From Actinomycetes bacterium (GTDB taxonomy: Bacteria > Actinomycetota > Acidimicrobiia > Acidimicrobiales > Aldehydirespiratoraceae): DNA of 41,142 nucleotides. Positions 8,754 to 20,702 of the stretch are shown in pieces. A program made the translations under genes and the position numbers. The number at the start of each line of letters is the position of its first letter. Position 1 is the stretch's first letter. The DNA is taken from positions 1 through 41,142 of the forward strand of contig JAJRXJ010000362.1 of assembly GCA_024276355.1 (NCBI GenBank). Reading direction: 5' to 3'. The notes beneath the pieces are model-generated. The model searched no databases and was not told the origin of the DNA. It was given only the letters and a program-made list of their open reading frames with translations.

Positions 8754-10264
8754 GGCCCCCTGTGAGCGGCCTGGATGTAGCCCAAGCCGGTCTCGCCCTT
8801 GTGAGCCAAGGGGTCGTTGATCTCCTCGATCGACATTTCCCGGTGGTACGGCGGGAACACGAAGCGATCTTCGATGGTGGGCAGGGTGGTGAGCTTGTAG
8901 ATGTCTTCGGCATCGTTGACGCTCAACCCCACCTGGGCCAACATCTCGATGGTCTCGGCATCGAGCTCGGTGCCGTCGAGGCTCTGGCGGCGCTTGTAGG
9001 TACGAATCGACAGCATCGTGCGAAGGATCCGACGAATCGGCTCCTCATCGCCGATCGAGAACAGGTTGGCGAGATACTTGATCGGCAACCGGGCCTTGTC
9101 GAGTTGATCGAGCAGCTCGAAGTCCTTGCGCTCCTCGGGCAGGTCGAGCTTCACCAGATTGGACTCGATGGTGCTCACAACCGGCGACATCGGCGGGATG
9201 TAGAACATCATGGCACCGGTGCGGTACTCGGAGTGGAGTGGCAACGCCATCCCCCATTCCTTGACGAACTTGTAGACCGGCGAGTTGCGGGCGGCATCGA
9301 TCCAGCCGTCGTCTATGCCGGAGGCCGCTGCCGCCTTGACCACGTCGGGGTCGTGGGGGTCGAGGATCATGCCCAAGTGGGCGTCGAGCAACTCGTCGTC
9401 GGGCTTGGACACCATGTCGGAGATCTTGTCGGCGTCGTAGAGCAGAACACCCATGTAGCGAATGCGCCCGACACACGAGTGGGCACAGGCCGGCGCTTGG
9501 CCGGTCTCCATTCGGGGGAAGCAGAGAATGCACTTCTCCGACTTGCCGGTCGACCAGTTGTAATAGACCTTCTTGTAGGGGCAGGCCGCCACGCACATGC
9601 GCCAACCGCGGCACTTGTCCTCGTTGACCAGCACCACGCCGTCCTCGCCGCGCTTGTAGATGGCACCGCTCGGACACGCGCCCACACACGCCGGGTTGAG
9701 ACAGTGATTGCAGATCCTCGGCAGGTAATTGAACACCACCCGCTCGAGCTCTTCCATCTGGGCCCGCACCGCTGCATCGACGCCTTCCATCGACACGTCG
9801 TTCTTGGCGTAGGTGTCGGAGCCACCGAGATCGTCGTCCCAGTTGGGGCCGCTCTCGATCTTCATCGGCTCGCCGGTGATCTTGGAGATCGGTATGGCCG
9901 TCGGCTGCTGATCGCCCTGGGGGGCATCGAACAGGTCGCCGTACTTGAAGGTGAACGGGTCGTAGTAATCGTCGAGCTCCGGCAACGACGGGTTGTAGAA
10001 CAACTTGCCGAGGCCTCCGGCCTTCGAGTGGAGCTTCAGCTTGATGCGACCCTTCTCATCGCGGCGCCAACCGCCCTTGTAGTGCTCCTGGTCCTCCCAG
10101 CCCGTGGGGTAGCCGGTTCCCGGTCGGGTCTCGACATTGTTCCACCACATGTACTCCGCACCCTTGCGGTCGGTCCACAGGTTCTTGCATGCGACCGAGC
10201 AGGTATGGCACCCGATGCACTTGTCGAGATGGAACAGCATGCTCATCTGAGCGCGAACTTTCAT
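8750..10264 (-). CDS. narH: Respiratory nitrate reductase beta subunit (Fe-S)
   Basis: MLFHLDKCIGCHTCSVACKNLWTDRKGAEYMWWNNVETRPGTGYP; several 4Cys clusters (CNHCLNPACVGACP, CRGWRMCVAACPYKK, CILCFPRM). Confidence 0.97.
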   Translation of the reverse strand: MKVRAQMSMLFHLDKCIGCHTCSVACKNLWTDRKGAEYMWWNNVETRPGTGYPTGWEDQEHYKGGWRRDEKGRIKLKLHSKAGGLGKLFYNPSLPELDDYYDPFTFKYGDLFDAPQGDQQPTAIPISKITGEPMKIESGPNWDDDLGGSDTYAKNDVSMEGVDAAVRAQMEELERVVFNYLPRICNHCLNPACVGACPSGAIYKRGEDGVVLVNEDKCRGWRMCVAACPYKKVYYNWSTGKSEKCILCFPRMETGQAPACAHSCVGRIRYMGVLLYDADKISDMVSKPDDELLDAHLGMILDPHDPDVVKAAAASGIDDGWIDAARNSPVYKFVKEWGMALPLHSEYRTGAMMFYIPPMSPVVSTIESNLVKLDLPEERKDFELLDQLDKARLPIKYLANLFSIGDEEPIRRILRTMLSIRTYKRRQSLDGTELDAETIEMLAQVGLSVNDAEDIYKLTTLPTIEDRFVFPPYHREMSIEEINDPLAHKGETGLGYIQAAHRGP

Positions 10265-10276
10265 GTCGACGCCTCC

Positions 10277-13902
<3,626 letters not shown>

Positions 13903-13906
<4 letters not shown>

Positions 13907-14793
13907 GACCTGCTCCTCAACTTCTCAACGTAGGTCTGACGCATTCCGCGCCATGCAATTGCCATTCCCGCAAACAGGATCAACGCCCCGACAGCTCCAC
14001 CGAGGAACAACATGTCGGTGAAGTAGGTGCGACGTTGCTGATACGGAGCTCCGTCCAGATAGGCCGCAAGATCGGCGATTTCCCTGGTCGTCAGTGGATG
14101 CCGGCTGAACACCGGTGTCATCGTCTTCGACGGTGGGTTGACCAGCCAACCGGAAAGACCCTCGACACCGCCGAGGCGCCCCGATACATGGGTGAGATCG
14201 GGCCCGAGCGAGTATCCGCCCAGGTTGCCGACCGGACCCGCAAGGTGGCACGACGCGCACCCAGGCCCGCCGTTCTCGAGCTTGACATCGCCCCGGAACA
14301 ACTGCTTGCCACGAGCCGGGTCGCCCTTCGGAGGCGGAGTGGTGTCGACCGTGACCTGGTCGAGGGTCTGGGAGGAAAGGCTGACGACGTATTCGACGAT
14401 GGCCGTAATCTCGCTGTCGGTCAGATCACCGCCTTTCGATGACATCGTCGAGTTGTAGGTGACGCCATCGACCACCAGCTCACCCTTGCGTCCGTTTCTT
14501 ATGACATCCTCGACATAGGCAGAGTCGGCGACATCGGGGTTGCCGAGCAACGGCGGATAGGTGCCGGCGACGCCGGCCCCACCCGACTGATGACACGAGG
14601 CACAGGTCTTGTCGAAGAGAGCCTCACCCTGGGCGACCAGGCTGTCCTGGGCCGGCAGGACCGCCGCGACCTCAGTCGCCGGGGCCGGTTGCATGGCCTG
14701 GGCCACAGCCGAGGTGGCCACGAACGTGACCAGCAATAGGGCGGCCGCGAGCAGGCCACCCGCCTTTGCGGACCTCACACCTGTCTTCTCCAT
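13903..14793 (-). CDS. Membrane-anchored diheme cytochrome c (NarC-like position)
   Basis: Start at MEKTGVRSAK with GGGAG RBS; signal/anchor, two CxxCH (CASCHQ, CASCHL), C-terminal TM (MLFLGGAVGALILFAGMAIAW); ATGA overlap with narG. The ORF extends to 14871 with alternative starts. Confidence 0.85.
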
Positions 14794-14851
14794 TGAATCT
14801 CCCGAACTCATCTCGAACAAAATCTCGGCTGGGGCGTGTTCAGTGTCGTGC

Positions 14852-14879
14852 GGCCACGGCACAAAGGCCATGGCACAAG
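14852..14879. repeat. Two-copy 14-bp tandem repeat in the narK2-cytochrome c intergenic region
   Basis: GGCCACGGCACAAA GGCCATGGCACAAG (12 of 14 identical). Confidence 0.5.
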
Positions 14880-14905
14880 GTCACATCCTTGTCGACCGAC
14901 AACGG

Positions 14906-16510
14906 TCACGGATTCTGGTATTCGGCCTTCGGGCCAAGGTAGTACCACCAGTTGAGCAGCAGGCAGATGCCGTAGAAGATGGCGAATCCGATCAGCGCAA
15001 CCTGCGGTGTGCCCCCCTTGATCTGTTCGCCGAACTCCTGCGGCACCACGAAAGCCCCGTAGGCCGCCACCGCTGAGGTCCACCCGAGAACCGGACCTGC
15101 CTGCTCCTTGTTGAAGATCTGGGCGATGGTACGGAAGGTGGAACCGTTGCCGATTCCCGAGGCGGCGAACAGGACCAGGAACAGCAGGAAGAAGGGTACG
15201 AAGAAGTCGTCCGGCGTCGCCGATCGGTAGGCCTCACGCATGAAGTAGGCAACACCCAGAGCGCTGGCGGTCATCACTATCGAGACATAGTGGGTGACCC
15301 TCGCACCCCCGACACGGTCGGCTATCCAGCCACCCACCGGGCGGATGAACGCTCCGATGAAGGGTCCCATCCATGCGTAGGTCAGTGCCGACGGAGCGCC
15401 CGGGTTAATCTGGCTGTGATCCCACCCGGTGGCCGTCTGGATGTGCTGGAAGCCGAAGATCACCTTGATTGCCAACGCGAAACCGGCCGAGTAGCCGATG
15501 AAGCTTCCGAAGGTCATGGTGTAGATGGCGCTCATGATCCAGGTGTGCTTGTGGCCGAAGATCTTGTATTGCCTCTCGAGGTTCGGCTTGATCTCACCGG
15601 GGATCTGCTTGAGGAGAAAGACCGTGCCGTAGAGCACGGCGGCGATGATCGGGTACTTGATCCAGGAGGGCCCACCGAGACCGGTCGGGTCGGGAAGGAT
15701 CACATAGAGGCCGAGTGCCGAGGTGAGGAATCCGACCATGAGCATTCCGGTGATCTTCAGGAACGACCCTCCGGCACCGCTGATGTTGGGCGATACATCC
15801 TCGGTACGGATGTTGTTCATCTTTGTCCAGCCCAAGAAGGCCAGGGGGATCAGCAGGACCAACCACACGAATCCGGCGTTGTGGATGTAGGTGTCGGTTC
15901 CCTTCGCGATGGTGCCGATGAGGGTTCCCGAAGAGGCCTGAAGGACCATGGGACTTCCGCCGAAGACGGCGCGAGTCATCACCAGGGGAATCACGATCTG
16001 CATGGTCGTGACCCCGGCATTGCCCAAACCAGCGTTGAGTCCGAGGGCCAGACCCTGGATCTTCTTCGGGTAGAAGAAGCTGATGTTCGACATCGACGAC
16101 GCAAAGTTGCCCCCGCCGAGTCCCGACAGGAAGGCGAGGAGTTGGAACACCCACAACGGGGTGTCCTGACTCTGCAACGCGATGCCCGTACCGACCGCTG
16201 GGATCATCAGGAGCGCGGTTGTGAAGAAAATGGTGTTGCGTCCACCGGCAATGCGGATGAAGAAGCTGCTCGGGATTCTCAGGGTCGCACCGGTGAAGCC
16301 GGCGATCGCGGTGATGGTGAACAGCTCCCCTCGTTCGAAGGGAAACCCCAGATTCAGCATCTGTACGGTGATGATGCTCCAGTAGAGCCACACCGCGAAT
16401 CCAGCCAGCAGGCTGGGTACGGATATCCAGAGATTGCGACTGGCAATTTTCTTGCCCGTACTCTCCCAGAATTCCTCGTTCTCGACGTCCCATTCCTGGA
16501 TGTCGGCCAT
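14906..16510 (-). CDS. narK: NarK-family MFS nitrate/nitrite transporter
   Basis: MFS with IPSSFFIRIAGGRNTIFFTTALLMIP, GGGNFASSMSNISFFYPKKIQGLALGLNAGLGNAGVTTMQ (NNP signature-like). Confidence 0.9.
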   Translation of the reverse strand: MADIQEWDVENEEFWESTGKKIASRNLWISVPSLLAGFAVWLYWSIITVQMLNLGFPFERGELFTITAIAGFTGATLRIPSSFFIRIAGGRNTIFFTTALLMIPAVGTGIALQSQDTPLWVFQLLAFLSGLGGGNFASSMSNISFFYPKKIQGLALGLNAGLGNAGVTTMQIVIPLVMTRAVFGGSPMVLQASSGTLIGTIAKGTDTYIHNAGFVWLVLLIPLAFLGWTKMNNIRTEDVSPNISGAGGSFLKITGMLMVGFLTSALGLYVILPDPTGLGGPSWIKYPIIAAVLYGTVFLLKQIPGEIKPNLERQYKIFGHKHTWIMSAIYTMTFGSFIGYSAGFALAIKVIFGFQHIQTATGWDHSQINPGAPSALTYAWMGPFIGAFIRPVGGWIADRVGGARVTHYVSIVMTASALGVAYFMREAYRSATPDDFFVPFFLLFLVLFAASGIGNGSTFRTIAQIFNKEQAGPVLGWTSAVAAYGAFVVPQEFGEQIKGGTPQVALIGFAIFYGICLLLNWWYYLGPKAEYQNP

Positions 16511-16574
16511 GGTCAGAAGCCCCCTTTGTTCAAGATCGGATCAGCAAGTTTCGAAATCGGTGATGTGGACGCCG

Positions 16575-18218
16575 TCATGCCCCGACAACGATCTGGTCGC
16601 CGTCGGGATCGTCGTTGGTAACCAGACGCCGCTCGTCCTCGAACGTCTCGTCGAAGGAACCTTCCGGATCGTGGAGGAAGGCGAGCGTGATGAGGAAGCT
16701 GACGGCAGCACCGGCCGACAGGATGAAGAAGAAGGTTCGGGCATCGACCAGCGAGAAGATCACCAGATAGACCACCGCCCCCACGTTTCCGTAGGCACCG
16801 GCCATTCCGGCTATCTGCCCGGTCATGCGCTTGTTGACCGTCGGGATTATCGCGAAAGTTGCCCCTTCGGCGCCCTGTACGAAGATCGAGGCGAAGATGG
16901 TGAGCATCACGGCCACCACCAGCCAACTCACGCCCCCGAACGAGGGAACGATGTTGCGCAACCCGTCCTCGTCGACACCGGGCGCCCACTTGGCGATCAT
17001 TCCCATCAGGAAGAAACCGACCACAATCCCGAGGATGTAGGCCAACATGGTGCGCTTCCGGCTGGCCAGCTTGTCGGAGAGGTAGCCACCCAACGGGCGA
17101 GCCACCAGGGTGACGAATGCGAACGACGACGCCACCAGCCCGGCCACGGTCGCCGTGACCAGCGGTGCGCCAGCGCCGTTTCGGAGCGGCACGAATGTGT
17201 CCTCGAAGAACGCCGGGAGCATCGACACCACGGCCAGCTCGGCGCCGAAGTTGGCGAAGTAGGTGCTGTTCAGTGCGGCGACGCTGCCCCAGTGGTATTT
17301 CTCATCTTCGGGCACTCCGGCCTTGAGATAGGGAAGGTTGACCGACAGGGTCTTTCCGGCGTGTCCGATGTAGACGATCGCGAGCCCTGCGTAGATGACG
17401 TAGAGCCAGGAGTCCGACATCAGTGGCTCGCCGTTGATTTTCACGTTGCTGATGCGCCAGGCAAGAATGCCGAGGGCTCCGACCAGGGGGATCGACCAAA
17501 GCAGGTACTGGCCCAAGTCGAAATACGAGGTGCAGATCATCGGCTCTGTCTTCTTCGAGCGGATCAGCTGGCGTCCGTCCGGGACGTCCCGTACCAGGAA
17601 GAAATACATCACACCGTAAATGGCGAGAACGATGCCGTTTATGGCCATCGACCATCGCCAGGCGCCGTCGCCCAGATCGAACCACCGACCCAACACGGTG
17701 ATGGTGAACCACGGAAGCGTCATCGCCGCGGCGGCCGAACCGAAATTCCCCCAACCGGCGTAGAAGCCCTCGGCCCTACCCACGTACTTCGGGGGGAACC
17801 ACTGGGCCACCATCTTGATACCGATCACGAAGCCGGCGCCGACGCTTCCGAGAAAGAGCCTCGAGATGATCAACTGCGTGAAGGTGTTGGCGAAGGCGAA
17901 CCAGATGGTTGGTATTGCCATGGTCACCATCAGCCCGCTGAACACGATGCGGGATCCGAACCTATCGATCAGGGCACCCACCACGATTCGGGCCGGGATC
18001 GTGAGGGCCACGTTCGATATCAACAGGATCTTGATGTGTTCCTTGGTGAGCCACGACACGTCGTTTTGCATCGTGGTGGCCAACGGAGCCAAGTTGAACC
18101 ATATGTAGAACGTCATGAAGAAGGCGATCCACGTGAAGTGGAGGACCCGGATTCGCTCTTGGCTGAAATCGAGAAGCCTTGGTGCGCCTTCAGCGTCGGG
18201 CTTGGCGGTATCGGTCAT
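16575..18218 (-). CDS. Second NNP/NarK-type MFS nitrate transporter
   Basis: MTDTAKP..; PARIVVGALIDRFGSRIV, GFVIGIKMVAQWFPPKYVGRAEGFYAGWGNFGSAAAAMTLP; tandem with narK. Confidence 0.86.
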   Translation of the reverse strand: MTDTAKPDAEGAPRLLDFSQERIRVLHFTWIAFFMTFYIWFNLAPLATTMQNDVSWLTKEHIKILLISNVALTIPARIVVGALIDRFGSRIVFSGLMVTMAIPTIWFAFANTFTQLIISRLFLGSVGAGFVIGIKMVAQWFPPKYVGRAEGFYAGWGNFGSAAAAMTLPWFTITVLGRWFDLGDGAWRWSMAINGIVLAIYGVMYFFLVRDVPDGRQLIRSKKTEPMICTSYFDLGQYLLWSIPLVGALGILAWRISNVKINGEPLMSDSWLYVIYAGLAIVYIGHAGKTLSVNLPYLKAGVPEDEKYHWGSVAALNSTYFANFGAELAVVSMLPAFFEDTFVPLRNGAGAPLVTATVAGLVASSFAFVTLVARPLGGYLSDKLASRKRTMLAYILGIVVGFFLMGMIAKWAPGVDEDGLRNIVPSFGGVSWLVVAVMLTIFASIFVQGAEGATFAIIPTVNKRMTGQIAGMAGAYGNVGAVVYLVIFSLVDARTFFFILSAGAAVSFLITLAFLHDPEGSFDETFEDERRLVTNDDPDGDQIVVGA

Positions 18219-18348
18219 TGTTGTCCTCAACTCGGAGCAATGGTCCCGGTCAACATGACAGCCGGGCGAATGTTGGGTTAGAGGACAAGGTCATCTCCAC
18301 GACCTTTCCGCGGTCGACATGAGATGGATGATGACTGCCGCAGAACAC

Positions 18349-18378
18349 ATCGGCCCCGACGAGAACGTCGGGGCCGAT
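18349..18378 (-). terminator. Strong hairpin between cytochrome c and narK genes, terminator or attenuator
   Basis: ATCGGCCCCGAC-GAGAAC-GTCGGGGCCGAT, perfect 12-bp stem, 6-nt loop; no obvious U-tract on minus. Confidence 0.6.
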
Positions 18379-18444
18379 CGCTGGTGATTCCTTGGATTGT
18401 CGGCTCGTGTCGGGTCGGGTCTGCGAACCTCTCCCGACAACGGA

Positions 18445-18900
18445 TCAGCCCTTGCCCTGACGCCAGTTCGGGTTGTCGGGAGAGTTCGGCTCGAGCGACC
18501 GCAAATAGGTGGCGATCGACTTGATCTGCTCCGAGGTGAGCGGACCGGCGAAGTCCTGGGCCCACGCGCTCATCTGGGTACCGGGGACGCCCACCGAGAC
18601 GATCAATTCGATCTGGGCATCGTCGGCCGAGGCCAGAAACTGCTTGGAGTTGAGAGCCGGCGCACTACCGCCGAGCCCATCTGTTCCGTGGCAGGAGGCG
18701 CAACTCTGGTCGAACAGCTGCGCTCCCGATGTGACGAGGGACGCCTGCTGGTTGGCCCGTGCGGTGTCGCGGTTGGTTGGTTCAACCGAAAGGTAGAGAG
18801 GGAAGATCAGGATCATCAGGAACATCAACACTGCGCCCACGACCATGACCTTGTTGGTTGACTTGTTGAGTCCGTCGTCACCAGAGAATTCGTAGGGCAT
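18445..18900 (-). CDS. Membrane-anchored monoheme cytochrome c
   Basis: N-terminal TM (VMVVGAVLMFLMILIFPLYLSV), one CASCHGTDGLGG; adjacent to the Rieske gene. Confidence 0.88.
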   Translation of the reverse strand: MPYEFSGDDGLNKSTNKVMVVGAVLMFLMILIFPLYLSVEPTNRDTARANQQASLVTSGAQLFDQSCASCHGTDGLGGSAPALNSKQFLASADDAQIELIVSVGVPGTQMSAWAQDFAGPLTSEQIKSIATYLRSLEPNSPDNPNWRQGKG

Positions 18901-19409
18901 CAGGCTTGTCCTCCAGTGCAGCTGGCGCCGCCGGTCGGGGTGTCGACGGTGATCGTGCCCGGTGGCGGCCCGTTCTTCTTCGATGACGTGTCGATGTAGA
19001 CGAGCTTGTCGGAACCGATCTCGACCGGATACGAATCAAGCCCCCGCGGGGTCGGCCCCTCGAGCATCTCACCAATGATGTTGAACTTGGAACCATGGCA
19101 TGGGCATTCGAACTTCTGGCTCGACTCGCACCATGCGACCTTGCACCCGAGGTGGGGGCACTTCTGGGAAAGCGCTATCAAGTCACCGCCGACGGGATGC
19201 ACCAGGTAGCCGCGCGCCGCCGGTACTTCCTTGACCGTGCCTTCCTTGACGGCCCTCGGGGACAGCGCTCGCACCTTTCCACCAAAGCCGGAGGTGGCCA
19301 GCGGCTGGAGCAACTTCCACATGCTCAGGAGCCCGGCGGCTCCGATGAGCCCGATCCCCGCCCTCCAGGTGCGGACCAGGAAGTGTCGTCTTGTGAGTGT
19401 TGAACTCAT
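18900..19409 (-). CDS. Rieske 2Fe-2S protein of a bc-type complex
   Basis: Tat-like N-terminus TRRHFLVRTW; CPHLGC ... CPCHGSKFN. Confidence 0.93.
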   Translation of the reverse strand: MSSTLTRRHFLVRTWRAGIGLIGAAGLLSMWKLLQPLATSGFGGKVRALSPRAVKEGTVKEVPAARGYLVHPVGGDLIALSQKCPHLGCKVAWCESSQKFECPCHGSKFNIIGEMLEGPTPRGLDSYPVEIGSDKLVYIDTSSKKNGPPPGTITVDTPTGGASCTGGQA

Positions 19410-19954
19410 AGTTCACCGTGCCATTCGTTCCACGGCCACACCCAGCCCCAGTTGGGACCTCTGAAGGCGAAGCCGACGATTGTCAAGAGGATCCACACCA
19501 CCATGAAGATGGTGAACGCCGTTACCGCCACCTTTCGGAATCGGGCCGCAGTGCGAGGATTGCGGTCGATGAAGGGCAGGCATATCAGCCCGACGATCAC
19601 ACCACCGGGAACCAGCACACCTGCCACCAGCGGATGGAAATGGGAGAGCAGTTCCTGAAGGGCCGCGAAATACCAGGGCGCCTTCTCGGGATTGGGGGTG
19701 ACGTCGGGGTTGGCCACTTCGCGCAGCGGAGCGTCGAAGAACACCGATATGAGCAGCACGGTGAACAGCGCACCGAGGGCCGCGACTGCGTGGCGCACCA
19801 GCAGATGGGGCCAGACCATCACCAGGTCCTGCTCCTCGGGGTCCTTTCGCTCCCCGGCGACCGGCTTGCCCGGCACCACTCCGAGCACTCGCTTGGTGCC
19901 TATCGAGGTCGGTTCGTGTCCGATCGAAACCGGCACGTCTGATTCGTCACTCAT
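19406..19954 (-). CDS. Cytochrome b C-terminal domain (subunit IV-like) of a bc/b6f-type complex
   Basis: 182 aa; NPEKAPWYFAALQELLSHFHPLVAGVLVPG; TM segments; overlaps the Rieske and cytochrome b genes. Confidence 0.85.
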   Translation of the reverse strand: MSDESDVPVSIGHEPTSIGTKRVLGVVPGKPVAGERKDPEEQDLVMVWPHLLVRHAVAALGALFTVLLISVFFDAPLREVANPDVTPNPEKAPWYFAALQELLSHFHPLVAGVLVPGGVIVGLICLPFIDRNPRTAARFRKVAVTAFTIFMVVWILLTIVGFAFRGPNWGWVWPWNEWHGEL

Positions 19955-20702
19955 TGCCGTCCTCCCAGGCCATATCGAGCATCGAGTCCTTGCGCCAGCG
20001 CCAGAGATGGATCATCAACAACATGACCAGCACCGACGGCAACACGGCCACGTGGAGCACGTAGAACCGCAAGAGCGTGGATGAGCCCACGATCGGCCCA
20101 CCCAGCAACAATTCCTGCACACGGTCGCCCACGAAGGGCACGTAGGCCGACATTTCCGAACCGACGGTGACGGCCCAGTAGGCCAGCTGATCCCAGGGGA
20201 GCAGATATCCGGTGAACGAGAGCAGCAGGGTGACCACCAGCAGGATGACACCGATGATCCAGTTGAATTCCCGGGGGGCCTTGTAGGCACCCCGATAGAA
20301 CATCTTGGCCATGTGGGCGGCCACGGCCAGCACCATCAGGTGGGCCGACCAACGGTGGACGTTGCGAATGTACTGGCCGAGCGAGACGTCGGTCTGAAGC
20401 GTCTGGATGTTGGTGTAGGCCTGACCGGGCGAAGGCACATAGAAGAACATCAGGTAGATGCCCGACACGATCAGCGAGCCGAAGAGCACCACCGAGATGA
20501 TTCCCAGGTAATAGGAATACCTGAACTCGATGGCCTTGCGCTTGACCTTCACCGGGTAGATGTGGAGGAAGAAGTTCGACCAATGGCCGGCGGCTCTGTC
20601 CCTCGGTGTCACCCGCCTCGGGGAGCGGAAGATCGCCTTCCCCACCGTTGTGTCCTTGAACCGATCGACAACGGTTGAAGACGTTTCTACGTTGGCACTC
20701 AT
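19947..20702 (-). CDS. Cytochrome b N-terminal domain (b6-like)
   Basis: From MSANVETSS; bis-His pairs NVHRWSAHLMVLAVAAH (spacing 14) and FYVLHVAVLPSVLVMLLMIH (spacing 15). Confidence 0.92.
   Translation of the reverse strand: MSANVETSSTVVDRFKDTTVGKAIFRSPRRVTPRDRAAGHWSNFFLHIYPVKVKRKAIEFRYSYYLGIISVVLFGSLIVSGIYLMFFYVPSPGQAYTNIQTLQTDVSLGQYIRNVHRWSAHLMVLAVAAHMAKMFYRGAYKAPREFNWIIGVILLVVTLLLSFTGYLLPWDQLAYWAVTVGSEMSAYVPFVGDRVQELLLGGPIVGSSTLLRFYVLHVAVLPSVLVMLLMIHLWRWRKDSMLDMAWEDGNE

Noticed and set aside
14891-14910. Hairpin GACCG-ACAA-CGGTC at the narK stop as a terminator
   Set aside because: Only a 5-bp stem overlapping the stop codon, no U-tract; too weak to call.
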